A stretch of DNA of 64,000 nt from an uncultured bacterium (GTDB lineage: Bacteria > Bacteroidota > Bacteroidia > Bacteroidales > Rikenellaceae). Below, in pieces: positions 36,770 through 46,715 of this stretch (positions are counted from its first letter, which is position 1; every line of letters begins with the position of its first letter). Below the pieces are notes generated by a model that saw nothing but the letters and a program-made list of their open reading frames with translations, was not told the DNA's origin and searched no databases. A program made the translations under genes and the position numbers. The stretch spans positions 62,001-126,000 of the forward strand of contig CAJMNH010000002.1 of NCBI GenBank assembly GCA_905214725.1. Reading direction: 5' to 3'.

Positions 36770-38743
36770 ATGAAAGGAACAATTAAGTATTTATTATGGG
36801 TATTCGCAGTTGTCTCGCTCCTGATCGCTTGCAGCAGCAACGAAGAAGGAGAGGCTCCGGCGGATAATTTCGACGTGCGGTTCGAACTTCCGGCAACGGT
36901 CGACGTAACCAAAGGCGGGGAGCTGACCTTCACGGTAAAAGAGGGGAAATCGCCGCTGACAACCGACTCATTCATCTTGGAGGGGGGGGGAATTTCCTAC
37001 CTCTGTCCCATTCTCAGCACATCTTCTGAGAAATTCACCATCCGTTTAGCCGACGCGTGCGAATCCGGCTCCTACACAGCCTATCTCAAGCGGGACGCAC
37101 GCAAAAAATCGGTCGGCAACATCTACATCAACATCGTCGACAAACTGGATTTCACACCGAGTGAAGGCACTACGGTGTACGGCGTCGTCTCCTCGGCGGA
37201 AGGGCCGGTGGCCGGCGTCGTGGTGTCGGACGGCACCGAGGTGACCGTCACCGACGCCAAAGGAATCTACGAACTCAAATCGGCGAAAAAATGGGGTTAC
37301 GTTTTCATCTCCGTCCCGAGCGGCTACGAAGTGCCGTCCAATGGTGTACTCCCGCAGTTCCACCAGAATCTGAAGGGCGAACCCAATGTCGTCGAAAGAA
37401 AGGATTTCACGCTCAATAAGGTAACCGGTCAGGATACCTACAAGGTCTTCCTGCTCGGCGACATGCACCTCGCCAACCGTACCGGCGACGCCGGACAGTT
37501 CGCTCAGTTTACCTCCGATCTGACCGCCTACATGGCCGCTCACAAGGGCGAAAAGATGTACGGCATCACGCTCGGCGACATGACATGGGATCTCTACTGG
37601 TATTCGAACAGCTATTACTTCCCCCAATACCTGACGGCTATCAATCAGCAGATCAAGGATCTGCAGATTTTCCACACAATGGGCAACCATGACAACGATT
37701 TCATGACCACGTCGGACTACTCGGCGGCCGTCAAGTATGTAAATTACATCGCACCGACCTTCTATTCGTTCAATATCGGCAAGGTACACTATGTCGTCAT
37801 GGACGATATCGATTGCAGCAATTACGACGGAACCTCGTCGCGCAATTACGTAAAACGGCTCTCCACCGAGCAGTTGGAGTGGCTCGCCAAAGACCTGTCG
37901 CATGTGGACAAGGCGACGCCCTTGGTCGTTTCGATGCACGCGCAGGTATTCTATCCCTTAACGAACACCACCGCATTCAAGTACGACCACGATGCAACCA
38001 ATACAAACACCCTTTTCGATGTTCTGAAGGGATACAAGGTGCATTTCATCACGGGACATACGCACAAAATCTTCAATGTCATGCCCGAAGACGCCATCAC
38101 GGGCGGCCGCGATTTCTACGAACATAACTCCGGTTCGATCTGCGCTTCATGGTGGTGGTCGGGTCATCTCACCCCTGGAGTCCATATCGGAACCGACGGA
38201 GCTCCGGGCGGATACGCCGTCTGGGATGTAAGCGGGACCGATTTCAAATGGCTGTACAAGGCTACCGGATGGCCGGAGGCGTATCAGTTCCGCAGCTACG
38301 ACCTGAACAACGTGCAGTTCTCGATGGCCGATGTCCCGCAAATGCCTGCGAGCGCACCAGCCACGGTACAGAATGCGTATAAGAAATACGTCAGCGCCTA
38401 CCCTGCAAATACGAATAACGAGGTGTTGATCAACATCTGGAACTGGAACCGGAATTGGAAGCTGAGCGTCGTCGACGAACGGGGCAAGACGCTCGATTGC
38501 ACGCCGGTCTGGGCGTATGATCCGCTTCATATCGCAGCGCTCTCCGTACCGCGATTCAACAACCCCAGCCTCTCATCGACGCCGTCGTTCATCACCGACT
38601 CGTTCACCCATTTCTTCAAAGTGAAGGCCGACGATGCCGACGTCGATCTGACGATCACCGTCAAAGACGAATTCGGGCACGAGTGGACCGAAAACATGCA
38701 GCGTCCCAAGACGTTCTCCACCGACGCATACAAACGTAAATGA
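36770..38743 (+). CDS. Calcineurin-like phosphoesterase lipoprotein
   Basis: A 657-residue secreted lipoprotein (lipobox LLIAC, Cys21). It has N-terminal beta domains (about 35-205, the second resembling the N-terminal domain of Bacteroidetes metallophosphoesterases) and a catalytic domain (about 220-475) with metal ligands in GDMHLANRTGD, LGDMTWD, GNHDND, SMHAQ and GHTH. A C-terminal domain covers about 500-657. It should hydrolyse a phosphate ester outside the inner membrane. It precedes susC by 48 bases, so its substrate is probably tied to that transporter. A nine-G run (36982-36990, codons 71-74) is a possible slippage site. Confidence 0.9.
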   Translation: MKGTIKYLLWVFAVVSLLIACSSNEEGEAPADNFDVRFELPATVDVTKGGELTFTVKEGKSPLTTDSFILEGGGISYLCPILSTSSEKFTIRLADACESGSYTAYLKRDARKKSVGNIYINIVDKLDFTPSEGTTVYGVVSSAEGPVAGVVVSDGTEVTVTDAKGIYELKSAKKWGYVFISVPSGYEVPSNGVLPQFHQNLKGEPNVVERKDFTLNKVTGQDTYKVFLLGDMHLANRTGDAGQFAQFTSDLTAYMAAHKGEKMYGITLGDMTWDLYWYSNSYYFPQYLTAINQQIKDLQIFHTMGNHDNDFMTTSDYSAAVKYVNYIAPTFYSFNIGKVHYVVMDDIDCSNYDGTSSRNYVKRLSTEQLEWLAKDLSHVDKATPLVVSMHAQVFYPLTNTTAFKYDHDATNTNTLFDVLKGYKVHFITGHTHKIFNVMPEDAITGGRDFYEHNSGSICASWWWSGHLTPGVHIGTDGAPGGYAVWDVSGTDFKWLYKATGWPEAYQFRSYDLNNVQFSMADVPQMPASAPATVQNAYKKYVSAYPANTNNEVLINIWNWNRNWKLSVVDERGKTLDCTPVWAYDPLHIAALSVPRFNNPSLSSTPSFITDSFTHFFKVKADDADVDLTITVKDEFGHEWTENMQRPKTFSTDAYKRK

Positions 38744-38791
38744 TACACACCGATAACATACTAACCATTTATTAACCAAACTTTACTTCTT

Positions 38792-41700
38792 ATGAGAGTA
38801 TTTAGACTACTGGTTCTATCTCTGGCTCTGACAGTGACAGGTATTCTGACCCTGTCCGCCCAGAATAGAACGGTCTCGGGGAAAGTCCTCGATGCCCAGC
38901 AACAGCCGATCGTAGGAGTAGCCGTTCTGATCGACGGTACGACCAAGGGTACTACGACCTCCGAAAACGGCAGCTTCTCGCTCGACATTCCGGCGGGCGA
39001 GGTCGTTCTGAGCGCCACTTATCTGGGCTATATTCCCCAGAAAGTGACGGTTCCCGCGTCGAAGAGCGAGATCACGATCTATCTTCAGGAAGACGCCATC
39101 CAGCTCGAAGAGGCGGTCGTCATCGGTTACGGTACGCAGAAACGCGTCAACCTGACGGGCGCCGTATCGACGGTGAGCAGCAAGGAGCTCGAAAACCGCG
39201 TCGCCCACTCGGTGACCAACATGCTGCAAGGCTCCGTAGCGGGTCTGAACATCACCACCTCGTCGGGTAAACCCGGCAGCACGCCCTCGATCAACATCCG
39301 CGGCGTGAACTCGGTCAACTCGGCCGATCCGCTCGTGCTGATCGACGGGGTCGTGGGCGATCTCAACCGCATCAACCCCAACGACGTCGAGTCGATCTCG
39401 GTCATCAAGGACGCATCGGCCGCCGCCGTCTACGGCGCCCGCGCCGCATTCGGCGTCATTCTGGTCACGACCAAGTCGGGTACGGCCAAAGACGGCAAGG
39501 CGACGGTACGTTACAGCGGCCGTTTCGGCTGGGAGGAGGCTACGACCTCGACCGACTACGAAAACCGCGGTTACTGGTCGGTTTACGAAGTCAACCGTTT
39601 CTGGCAGGTCGAGAACGGCGGTGCGAAATACATCAACTACACCGACCACGACATGCAGCAGTTGCTGGCGCGCGTGAACGACAAGACCGAACACCCCGAC
39701 CGTCCATGGACGGTCGAAGAGATGCGCAACGGCCGCAAGCAGTGGGTTTACTACGGCAACTACGACTGGTGGGACATGCTCTTCCGCGAGAAACGACCCG
39801 TACAGCAGCACAGCGTCTCGCTCAGCGGCGGCACGAAGGATATCAAGTATCTCGTTTCGGGCGCCTACGACCGTCAGGCCGGCATGCAGCGGGCATTCCC
39901 CGACATCTACAACAAGTACAACCTGCGTTCGAAGATCGATTTTCGGATCAACAAGTGGGCGACGCTCTCGAATAACACGTCATTCTTCAGTTCGAACTAC
40001 AACTCGCAGGGCGATAGCGGTATCGACAATACGTTGCGTTACGGCTCCGTTCACGCACTGGCCTGCTATCCGATGCAAAATCCCGACGGGTCGTGGCTGT
40101 ACAGTTCGCCGTATCAGACCTACAAGATCGCCAACGGCCGTCACATTATGCTCAACGAAGGAACGCACCGCAACGTCGATCGCCGGAGCGATTTCTCGAA
40201 CACCACACGGCTGGTCCTCACTCCGTTCAAGACGCTGAGCATTACGGGCGACTTCACCTACCGTCTCTATCAGGAACGCAATACGAGCAGAAGTTCGCCG
40301 CTCTCCTACCGCATGTATCCCGACGAACCCATGGCCGAATACAACACCGGCGCCGGTCTGAACCGACTCGACGAGGCAGTCAATACGCGCAACTACTATT
40401 CGACCAACGTCTTCGCCAACTACGACGAGACCTTCGGCGGCGTACACCATCTCTCGGGAACGGCCGGTATGAACTACGAGACATGGGCCAGCAAGAACAT
40501 CTCCGTCGGAGCCGAGCAGCTCTCCTCCGTCAATCTGGATGACCTGAATCTCGCGACCAAAGTCGGTTCCGAGGATGCCTACGGCGGCGGTCAGAACGAG
40601 TACGCTCTGCTGGGCTTCTTCGGCCGTATCAACTACGACTACAAGGGCCGTTACCTCGTCGAGGTAAGCGCCCGTTACGACGGAACGTCGCGTTTCGACA
40701 GGGATAGCCGTTGGGGCTGGTTCCCCTCGGCGTCGGTAGGTTGGCGTATTTCGGAAGAACCTTTCTTCGGAAGCGCAAAGAAGGTGGTGGACAACCTCAA
40801 ACTGCGCGCCTCGTTCGGTTCGCTGGGTAACCAGAGCGTATCGAAGGGCGGAAATCAGATTTACTACACCTACATGCGATTGATTACGAACAACAACTTC
40901 AACAGTTTCACCTTCGGTGACGGCAGCGTGGGCAGATACTCTTCGCTGGGCGATCCGGTCGCTTCCGACCTGACATGGGAGACCGCACAGCAGTGGGACT
41001 TAGGTCTCGACGTGTCGATGCTCGGCAATCGACTCAACCTGACGGCCGACATCTATATGCGTGACACGAAGGATATGCTGACCGAAGGCATCGCCCTGCC
41101 CAGCGTTTACGGAGCCAATTCTCCCAATATGAACTCCGCCGACCTGCGTACCAAGGGATATGAACTCACCGTCAACTGGCGCGATCAGTTCCAGCTTGCC
41201 GGTAAGCCGTTCGAATACAGCGTCGGATTCAACATCAGCGACTACAAGAGCGTCATCACCAAATACGACAACCCCGACAAAACGTTCTCCAAGGACTACT
41301 ACGAAGGGATGGAGATCGGCGAGATCTGGGGCTTCAAGACCGACGGATTCTTCAAGACCGACGAAGAGGCGAAGGCATATGCCCAAGAGGTCGATCTGAG
41401 TTACAGCAGCGGCCGCCTGACCGGCGGATGGCTTGCCGGCGACCTGAAGTTCCTCGACTTGGACGGCAACCATAAATGGGACATCGGCGGCAATACCGTC
41501 GACAATCCGGGCGACCGCAGGATTCTGGGCAACTCGCGTCCGACGCTCTCTTACGGCATCAACGCCAGCATCCGCTGGATGGGTTTCGACGCGTCGGTCT
41601 TCTTCCAAGGCACGGGCAACCACTACTGGTATCCCAACGGCCAGACAATGAATTTCTGGGGCTGCTACTCCGCCTCCTATCTGTCGTTCATGCCGATCGA

Positions 41701-42067
41701 TTTCCACGGCAAAGTCTGGGCCGAGGACAATCCCGACGCCTATTTCCCGCGTCCGCGCGCTTATTCCGCAACAGGAGGTTATCTGGCCAAAGTCAATGAC
41801 CACTACCTACAAAATATCCGCTACCTGCGTCTGAAAAACCTGACCGTAGGGTATACCATTCCCATGACCCTCACGAAAAAGGCCGGCATCGATCAGATCC
41901 GCGTCTATTTCTCGGGCGAGAACCTCTGCTACTGGTCGCCGCTCAAGAAAAACTCCAAATACGTCGATCCCGAAGCAGCCATCAACCGTTCGAGCCACGC
42001 AGAGTTCAACCGCGTTTACTATCCGTGGCCCAAGACGTTCATGTTCGGTATCGATATCACTTTCTAA
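38792..42067 (+). CDS. SusC/RagA-type TonB-dependent outer-membrane transporter
   Basis: A 1091-residue protein with a Sec signal (to about residue 24, LTLSAQ), a carboxypeptidase-regulatory-like domain (about 27-105), a plug (about 110-225, AVVIGYGTQKRVNLTGAVS and NIRGVNSVNSADPLVLIDGV), and a beta barrel ending in an aromatic residue (FMFGIDITF). This is the SusC pattern; no STN domain precedes it. Paired with the next gene it imports a ligand across the outer membrane. Ligand unknown; the neighbouring phosphoesterase hints at a phosphorylated compound. Confidence 0.95.
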   Translation: MRVFRLLVLSLALTVTGILTLSAQNRTVSGKVLDAQQQPIVGVAVLIDGTTKGTTTSENGSFSLDIPAGEVVLSATYLGYIPQKVTVPASKSEITIYLQEDAIQLEEAVVIGYGTQKRVNLTGAVSTVSSKELENRVAHSVTNMLQGSVAGLNITTSSGKPGSTPSINIRGVNSVNSADPLVLIDGVVGDLNRINPNDVESISVIKDASAAAVYGARAAFGVILVTTKSGTAKDGKATVRYSGRFGWEEATTSTDYENRGYWSVYEVNRFWQVENGGAKYINYTDHDMQQLLARVNDKTEHPDRPWTVEEMRNGRKQWVYYGNYDWWDMLFREKRPVQQHSVSLSGGTKDIKYLVSGAYDRQAGMQRAFPDIYNKYNLRSKIDFRINKWATLSNNTSFFSSNYNSQGDSGIDNTLRYGSVHALACYPMQNPDGSWLYSSPYQTYKIANGRHIMLNEGTHRNVDRRSDFSNTTRLVLTPFKTLSITGDFTYRLYQERNTSRSSPLSYRMYPDEPMAEYNTGAGLNRLDEAVNTRNYYSTNVFANYDETFGGVHHLSGTAGMNYETWASKNISVGAEQLSSVNLDDLNLATKVGSEDAYGGGQNEYALLGFFGRINYDYKGRYLVEVSARYDGTSRFDRDSRWGWFPSASVGWRISEEPFFGSAKKVVDNLKLRASFGSLGNQSVSKGGNQIYYTYMRLITNNNFNSFTFGDGSVGRYSSLGDPVASDLTWETAQQWDLGLDVSMLGNRLNLTADIYMRDTKDMLTEGIALPSVYGANSPNMNSADLRTKGYELTVNWRDQFQLAGKPFEYSVGFNISDYKSVITKYDNPDKTFSKDYYEGMEIGEIWGFKTDGFFKTDEEAKAYAQEVDLSYSSGRLTGGWLAGDLKFLDLDGNHKWDIGGNTVDNPGDRRILGNSRPTLSYGINASIRWMGFDASVFFQGTGNHYWYPNGQTMNFWGCYSASYLSFMPIDFHGKVWAEDNPDAYFPRPRAYSATGGYLAKVNDHYLQNIRYLRLKNLTVGYTIPMTLTKKAGIDQIRVYFSGENLCYWSPLKKNSKYVDPEAAINRSSHAEFNRVYYPWPKTFMFGIDITF

Positions 42068-42086
42068 CCTATAAGTTACGATCACA

Positions 42087-43898
42087 ATGAAACGATTAAT
42101 CATATTGGCTTTGGCCTCATTGATGACGAGCCTAACCGCCTGCCAAGACTGGCTCGACAAGACCCCGCTGGATCGTGTTACGCAGTTCGACTACTTCAAG
42201 ACTGCCAGCGATCTCGAACTGTTCTCCAACCCGTTCTACAACAATCTGCTAGACAAACAACCCTTCGATGAACAGAGCGATCTGCTCGTTCAGAACACCC
42301 TCTCCCCCATCCTCTTCGGCGGCAGCCATCGCACCCCGCCCGAAAAGGAAAACAGTAACCCTGGATGGTATTGGAACGACCTGCGCCGCATAAATACGCT
42401 GTTGGAGTACGCCGACATGTGCAACGACAAGGAAGCAGTCACCAAGTACACCGCCGTGGCGCGTTTCTTCCGCGCTTTCTTCTATTTCGAGCGCGTGAAG
42501 CGCTACGGCGACGTGCCTTGGTACGACGTACAACTCGGTTCGGCCGACGCGGCACTCTACAAACCGCGCGATTCGCGCGAACTGGTCATGACTAAAATGC
42601 TCGAGGATATCGACTACGCGATCACCAGCGGCGGTCTGACCGAATCCGCCTCCGACCCCTACCATGTAAACAAATGGGCGGCGATGGCGCTCAAAGCGCA
42701 GTTCTGTCTCTACGAGGGAACCTATCGCAAATATCACGGACTCAACCTCGACGGTCACGATGCGGACTACTACCTCGATCTGGCGGCAACGACGGCCAAG
42801 AAGATCATCGACGAAAGTCCTTACAGTCTCTACCAGACCGGTCATCCCGAAAAGGACTATCTGACGCTCTTTTCTCAGAAGGACGCCAGCCCCGAAGAGT
42901 ACATTCTTGCCATCAAGTTCGATTATGCGATCGGCGCGCGCCACAACGCGTCGGCCTATACGCTACTGCCGACGCAGGGCCGTCCGGGCATCACCCGCAA
43001 GTTCATCAATACTTATTTGATGAAAGACGGTACGGCCTTCACCGACAAACCCGGCTGGCAGGAGATGCAGTTCATCGAGGAGACGAAAGACCGCGATCCG
43101 CGTCTGGCGCAGAGCATCCGTACCCCGGGCTACACGCGTATCGGCAGTACCAAGGTCGAAGGCCCCATGTTAGAAGTCACCGTCACCGGCTACCAGCCCG
43201 TCAAATTCGTTCAGGATCCTACGCGCAACGGCAACAACAACGACCGTGTCGAGTCTTCGGACTGCGATATACCCGTCTACCGTTTCGGCGAAGTGTTGTT
43301 GATCTATGCCGAGGCCAAAGCCGAACTGGGAACACTCACACAGGACGATCTCAGAATCTCCATCAACAAGCTCAGAAGCCGTGCAGGCATGCCCGATCTT
43401 GATATGGCCAAGGCGAACGCCAATCCCGACTGGTATCTCTCCTCGACCGAGTACGGCTATCCCAACGTGACGGGAGCCAACAAGGGCGTGATTCTCGAAA
43501 TCCGCCGCGAGCGCACCATCGAGATGACGCAGGAGGGCACCCGTTTCGAAGATCTGGTACGCTGGAAGGCCGGTCCCTGCATCGATCAGGCGATCACCGG
43601 CATGTATTTCCCGGGGCCGGGCGAGTATGACCTCACGGGCGACGGAAATGCCAACCTGATTCTCTATCCCGAAGGGACAGCCAAACCCGCAGAAAGACCA
43701 AACGTCTATATCTACGAACTGGGCAAAGATATCTTCCTCACAGAGGGTTCCAAGGGCTACATGGCTTTCCACAAGGACGTTCAACGCACCAAATTCAATG
43801 AAGGAAGAGACTACCTCTACCCGATTCCCAGCGGCGAGCGTTCGCTCAACAAGAACCTGACCCAAAACCCGGGTTGGAATGACGGTCTCGACTTCTAA
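42087..43898 (+). CDS. SusD/RagB-type ligand-binding lipoprotein
   Basis: A 603-residue lipoprotein (lipobox SLTAC, Cys19, then QDWLDKTPLD, typical of SusD). It has TPR-like helices (about 90-220, with ARFFRAFFYFERVKRYGDVPW) and the C-terminal RagB/SusD domain (EVLLIYAEAKAELG, EIRRERTIEMTQEGTRFEDLVRW). It forms the lid over the SusC barrel. Starts 19 bases after susC. Confidence 0.95.
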   Translation: MKRLIILALASLMTSLTACQDWLDKTPLDRVTQFDYFKTASDLELFSNPFYNNLLDKQPFDEQSDLLVQNTLSPILFGGSHRTPPEKENSNPGWYWNDLRRINTLLEYADMCNDKEAVTKYTAVARFFRAFFYFERVKRYGDVPWYDVQLGSADAALYKPRDSRELVMTKMLEDIDYAITSGGLTESASDPYHVNKWAAMALKAQFCLYEGTYRKYHGLNLDGHDADYYLDLAATTAKKIIDESPYSLYQTGHPEKDYLTLFSQKDASPEEYILAIKFDYAIGARHNASAYTLLPTQGRPGITRKFINTYLMKDGTAFTDKPGWQEMQFIEETKDRDPRLAQSIRTPGYTRIGSTKVEGPMLEVTVTGYQPVKFVQDPTRNGNNNDRVESSDCDIPVYRFGEVLLIYAEAKAELGTLTQDDLRISINKLRSRAGMPDLDMAKANANPDWYLSSTEYGYPNVTGANKGVILEIRRERTIEMTQEGTRFEDLVRWKAGPCIDQAITGMYFPGPGEYDLTGDGNANLILYPEGTAKPAERPNVYIYELGKDIFLTEGSKGYMAFHKDVQRTKFNEGRDYLYPIPSGERSLNKNLTQNPGWNDGLDF

Positions 43899-43925
43899 GA
43901 CGAAAACCACTAAAATCGAAAAACT

Positions 43926-45455
43926 ATGAAATTATTGAAATATATCTGTGCAGCCTCGATTCTGACGGCGTCCGTATGCGCGCTTTGGAGCTGCAACGAC
44001 GATAATGACAACAGGCTCTCGGATGCGGTTCTGGCCAGTGTCAATTCACTGACGTTCGAGGCGCAGAACGCGGCCGGACAGATCATCACCGTCTATGCCG
44101 ACGCTGACTGGGTAACGGAAATTCCCGACTGGGTAACCGTCAGCCCCACCGAAGGAACCGGCGTGATGGACGTAACGGTTTCGGTCTCCGCAAACATGCG
44201 CGACGGCGCAATGGACAATCCCCGCAAAGCGACGCTCGTCTTCAAGGGACGGACGCTCGCCAGTCGCGCAGAGGTGCTCATCACGCAGAACGGCGATAAA
44301 TATCGCGGCGTGAAGGATTACACGGTCAATGAACTCGCCGATCTGGCCGACGAAACGGTCGTTTCCGTACCTTCGGCGATCGTCGTGGCCGTAACGACCA
44401 AAGGATTCGTCATCAGTGACGATCAGATGACCGACAACGTCTTCGTCTCGGACGATACGAAGGTTGCCGTCGGCGACAAAATCGAGTTGAAGGGAACCAA
44501 GTCGAGCGATTCACAGAAACTCGCAACGGTGATCGATTGCGACGAACTGCGCATCGTCTCGTCCGGCACGACGATAACCTACCCCACTCCGACGGATCTC
44601 ACCGGACAGATCGACACCTACACTTCGATCAAACGCGGCTATGTCACCGTGACCGGCTTCTACAACGGCAGCACCGTTTCCGTTTCGGACGACGCCAAGT
44701 ATTCGGTAAGCGTTCTGGATGTACCCGAAAGCATGGGACTTGCCGCTCTGAACGGCCACAACATTACGGTGTCGGGTTACTACGCCGGTCTGGCCGAACC
44801 CGTACATCGGATCATGGCGACCTCCATTGTGGATAAGGGTGTAGTCGAAACCGTCTACTGGATGGAAGACTTCGAGTGGCTCGAACCCTGGGCAAGCCTG
44901 ACTCCTGCAGGCGATACCATCGGCGAAAACAACTCGGATGCCACCGCCCAGCAGCTCGGCACCAACAAAGTCGACGACGTATCGACCTACAATGCCCTCC
45001 TTGCGAAAGGCTACGAAATCATCGCCACACATCATCCCGATAAATCCGAACGCAAACCGGAGGCTCAGACCTATCTCCAGCGCAACTACCTCAAATTCGG
45101 CCTCACAGGCTACCAGAGCGGTATCGTGCTGCCGAAGATCGAGGGTGTGCCCTCCGACACACATCTGCTCCTCACCTTCGACACCAGTACACAGCGTCAG
45201 GGCTCCGGCGTCTTCGATGACACCATACTTGTTGTCATCGTCGAGACAGGTACGGACCGCAACGATTTCGAGCTCACGGTTCCCCATCCCGAAACGAACG
45301 GAGCATACCAATGGTACAAAGTCGAGGTCGACCTTAAAGGCGTCAATATAACACCCGACACCAAGATCACGATCCGCAACGCCGACAGCCAGTGGCCAAG
45401 TTCAAAGGCTCTTCGCTGGTATCTCGACAACATCAAGATTATCAAGGCCCAATAA
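43926..45455 (+). CDS. BACON-domain surface lipoprotein of the susCD locus
   Basis: A 509-residue lipoprotein (signal to about Cys23, LWSCNDD). A BACON-like domain lies at about 38-122 (DWVTEIPDWVTVSPTEGTG), an OB-like beta domain at about 130-300, and a C-terminal beta-sandwich-like part at about 310-509, reminiscent of carbohydrate-binding modules. Likely an accessory surface binding protein in the position of SusE/F. No enzyme motif. Twenty-seven bases after susD; followed by a strong terminator. Confidence 0.8.
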   Translation: MKLLKYICAASILTASVCALWSCNDDNDNRLSDAVLASVNSLTFEAQNAAGQIITVYADADWVTEIPDWVTVSPTEGTGVMDVTVSVSANMRDGAMDNPRKATLVFKGRTLASRAEVLITQNGDKYRGVKDYTVNELADLADETVVSVPSAIVVAVTTKGFVISDDQMTDNVFVSDDTKVAVGDKIELKGTKSSDSQKLATVIDCDELRIVSSGTTITYPTPTDLTGQIDTYTSIKRGYVTVTGFYNGSTVSVSDDAKYSVSVLDVPESMGLAALNGHNITVSGYYAGLAEPVHRIMATSIVDKGVVETVYWMEDFEWLEPWASLTPAGDTIGENNSDATAQQLGTNKVDDVSTYNALLAKGYEIIATHHPDKSERKPEAQTYLQRNYLKFGLTGYQSGIVLPKIEGVPSDTHLLLTFDTSTQRQGSGVFDDTILVVIVETGTDRNDFELTVPHPETNGAYQWYKVEVDLKGVNITPDTKITIRNADSQWPSSKALRWYLDNIKIIKAQ

Positions 45456-45482
45456 ACCTCCGATAAAATCTCTTCAAGGACG

Positions 45483-45528
45483 GCGGCCGTCAGCCTCTGC
45501 GCAAGCAGAGTTGACGGCCGCTTTCTTT
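45483..45528 (+). terminator. Terminator of the phosphoesterase-susCD operon
   Basis: GCGGCCGTCA (45483-45492) pairs with TGACGGCCGC (45512-45521), with an inner CTCTGC/GCAGAG hairpin (45495-45510). TTTCTTT follows. Confidence 0.9.
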
Positions 45529-45540
45529 GCGCGGTTTTTC

Positions 45541-46360
45541 GCAATACGGAGACTTTGGTGCGCTTCGCGCAACTTAGGACTTTTATTGCCGATCATTGTA
45601 GCAAACCTTCCGATCTGGACGATTGCACTGCGAAAAGAGCGGAGAAAGTGTCGGCGACAGCGCGAGCGCCCGGAGCGATCGTGCGAAAAGGCCCCGATCT
45701 TTCGTGATCGCTCAGCGAACGCTGTTGCCGACACCCGCGGTTTTTCGCCGTGCTTGACCTTTTGGTTGGCCTTCGGCCTTCATTTTCTCGCCTCGGCATA
45801 GCCCGAACAAGTTCGGCTCTGCGCTCGGCTTAGCGAAAATGTCCTTTTGGGTCAAGCCAAAAGTACGGAAGGAAGAGTAGTGAAAGTCCCGCACCAAATT
45901 TCTGAATTCGCCGCAGGAATCTTTTTGCCGCTTTTTGTGGAAAAAGCGCGTAAAACCATCCGCAGGGCACCTCCGACGGGATCGGACGGCTATTCTCACT
46001 GAGCGGTCACAAAAGACTTCGCTGTTTTGCACACCCGCTCCAGGCGTTCGAACCGCCGTCCGATCTCAATCCGTCTGCGGTGCAATGCGGAGACTTTGGT
46101 GCGCTGCGCGCAAGCAGTCGATTCCCACGCTTCGTTTCACTCCGCTCGGAATGACAATTCCGATTTGTCATCCTGAGGAGGAATCTTGAAAGGATTCCGA
46201 CGTGAGGATCGTCCACTGTTTGTGGTTGGGCAAACTTGCGGCTTGCACGATTGCCCGACGAAAACGGCGGAAAAAGATCGGAGTCTTTGCGCATGATCGC
46301 TCCGCGCGCACGCGCCGTTGCCGCCACCTTCTCCGCTCTTTTCTCAGTGCAACTGCGCAG
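45541..46360. repeat. Composite repeat island 1
   Basis: No gene. It is a chain of modules shared with other islands: D (45541-45573, +), C (45626-45880, +) carrying an inserted module E (45781-45842), F (45886-45967, +), D again (46082-46113, +), B (46113-46155, -), A (46167-46213, +) and a partial C in reverse (about 46245-46360, -). Open frames inside it are spurious. The mosaic suggests repeated insertion and rearrangement. Confidence 0.8.
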
Positions 46361-46484
46361 GCTTATGGCCGACTAAAAATCCGATGGAAATAAACATCAG
46401 GGTTAGGACGGTCGCAAACGTCGCCGCACATCCGAATTAACCTGCATTTTCGATTTCAGAGCCGCAGGGTTCGTCTTGCGCAGT

Positions 46485-46529
46485 CCGCCCCGACAGTGAC
46501 ATACGCAGCGTATGCTCCTGTCGGGGCGG
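46485..46529. repeat. Long inverted repeat (hairpin)
   Basis: CCGCCCCGACAG (46485-46496) pairs perfectly with CTGTCGGGGCGG (46518-46529), and CATACG/CGTATG pair inside. It lies in the 3' region of the minus-strand CoA-transferase gene. Confidence 0.85.
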
Positions 46530-46588
46530 GCGAGAAGGGGCGGGAACAACTCCCGACGGAACGAACCGGCCGCAAAGCATCCCTCCCG

Positions 46589-46711
46589 TTTTGCGTCAGA
46601 GGGCCGCTGGTGCGCGGCCGACCGAAAACACCCCGCACAGGTAGTACTTGAAGTACGTCCCGTTCGGGGTGTCGAGGGGAGGTGCCGCACCAGCGGCCCT
46701 ATCACGCAAAA
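46589..46711. repeat. 123-bp cruciform-like inverted repeat next to the CoA-transferase stop
   Basis: Arms 46589-46614 and 46686-46711 pair as TTTTGCGT, a 3-base symmetric mismatch, then AGGGCCGCTGGTGCG. Inside, ACACCCCG pairs with CGGGGTGT and GTACTT with AAGTAC. It begins five bases after the minus-strand stop codon, so it would be the 3' end of that mRNA. No long T-run follows. Confidence 0.8.
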
Positions 46712-46715
46712 GAAA

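Noticed and set aside
43926..45455. Considered as a glycoside hydrolase of the susCD locus
   Set aside because: Only BACON-like and beta-sandwich-like features; no catalytic motif seen.
45511..46393. Short open frames in repeat island 1 (and similar ones in islands 2 and 3)
   Set aside because: They follow the repeat modules and recur wherever the modules recur, in either strand; no protein features.
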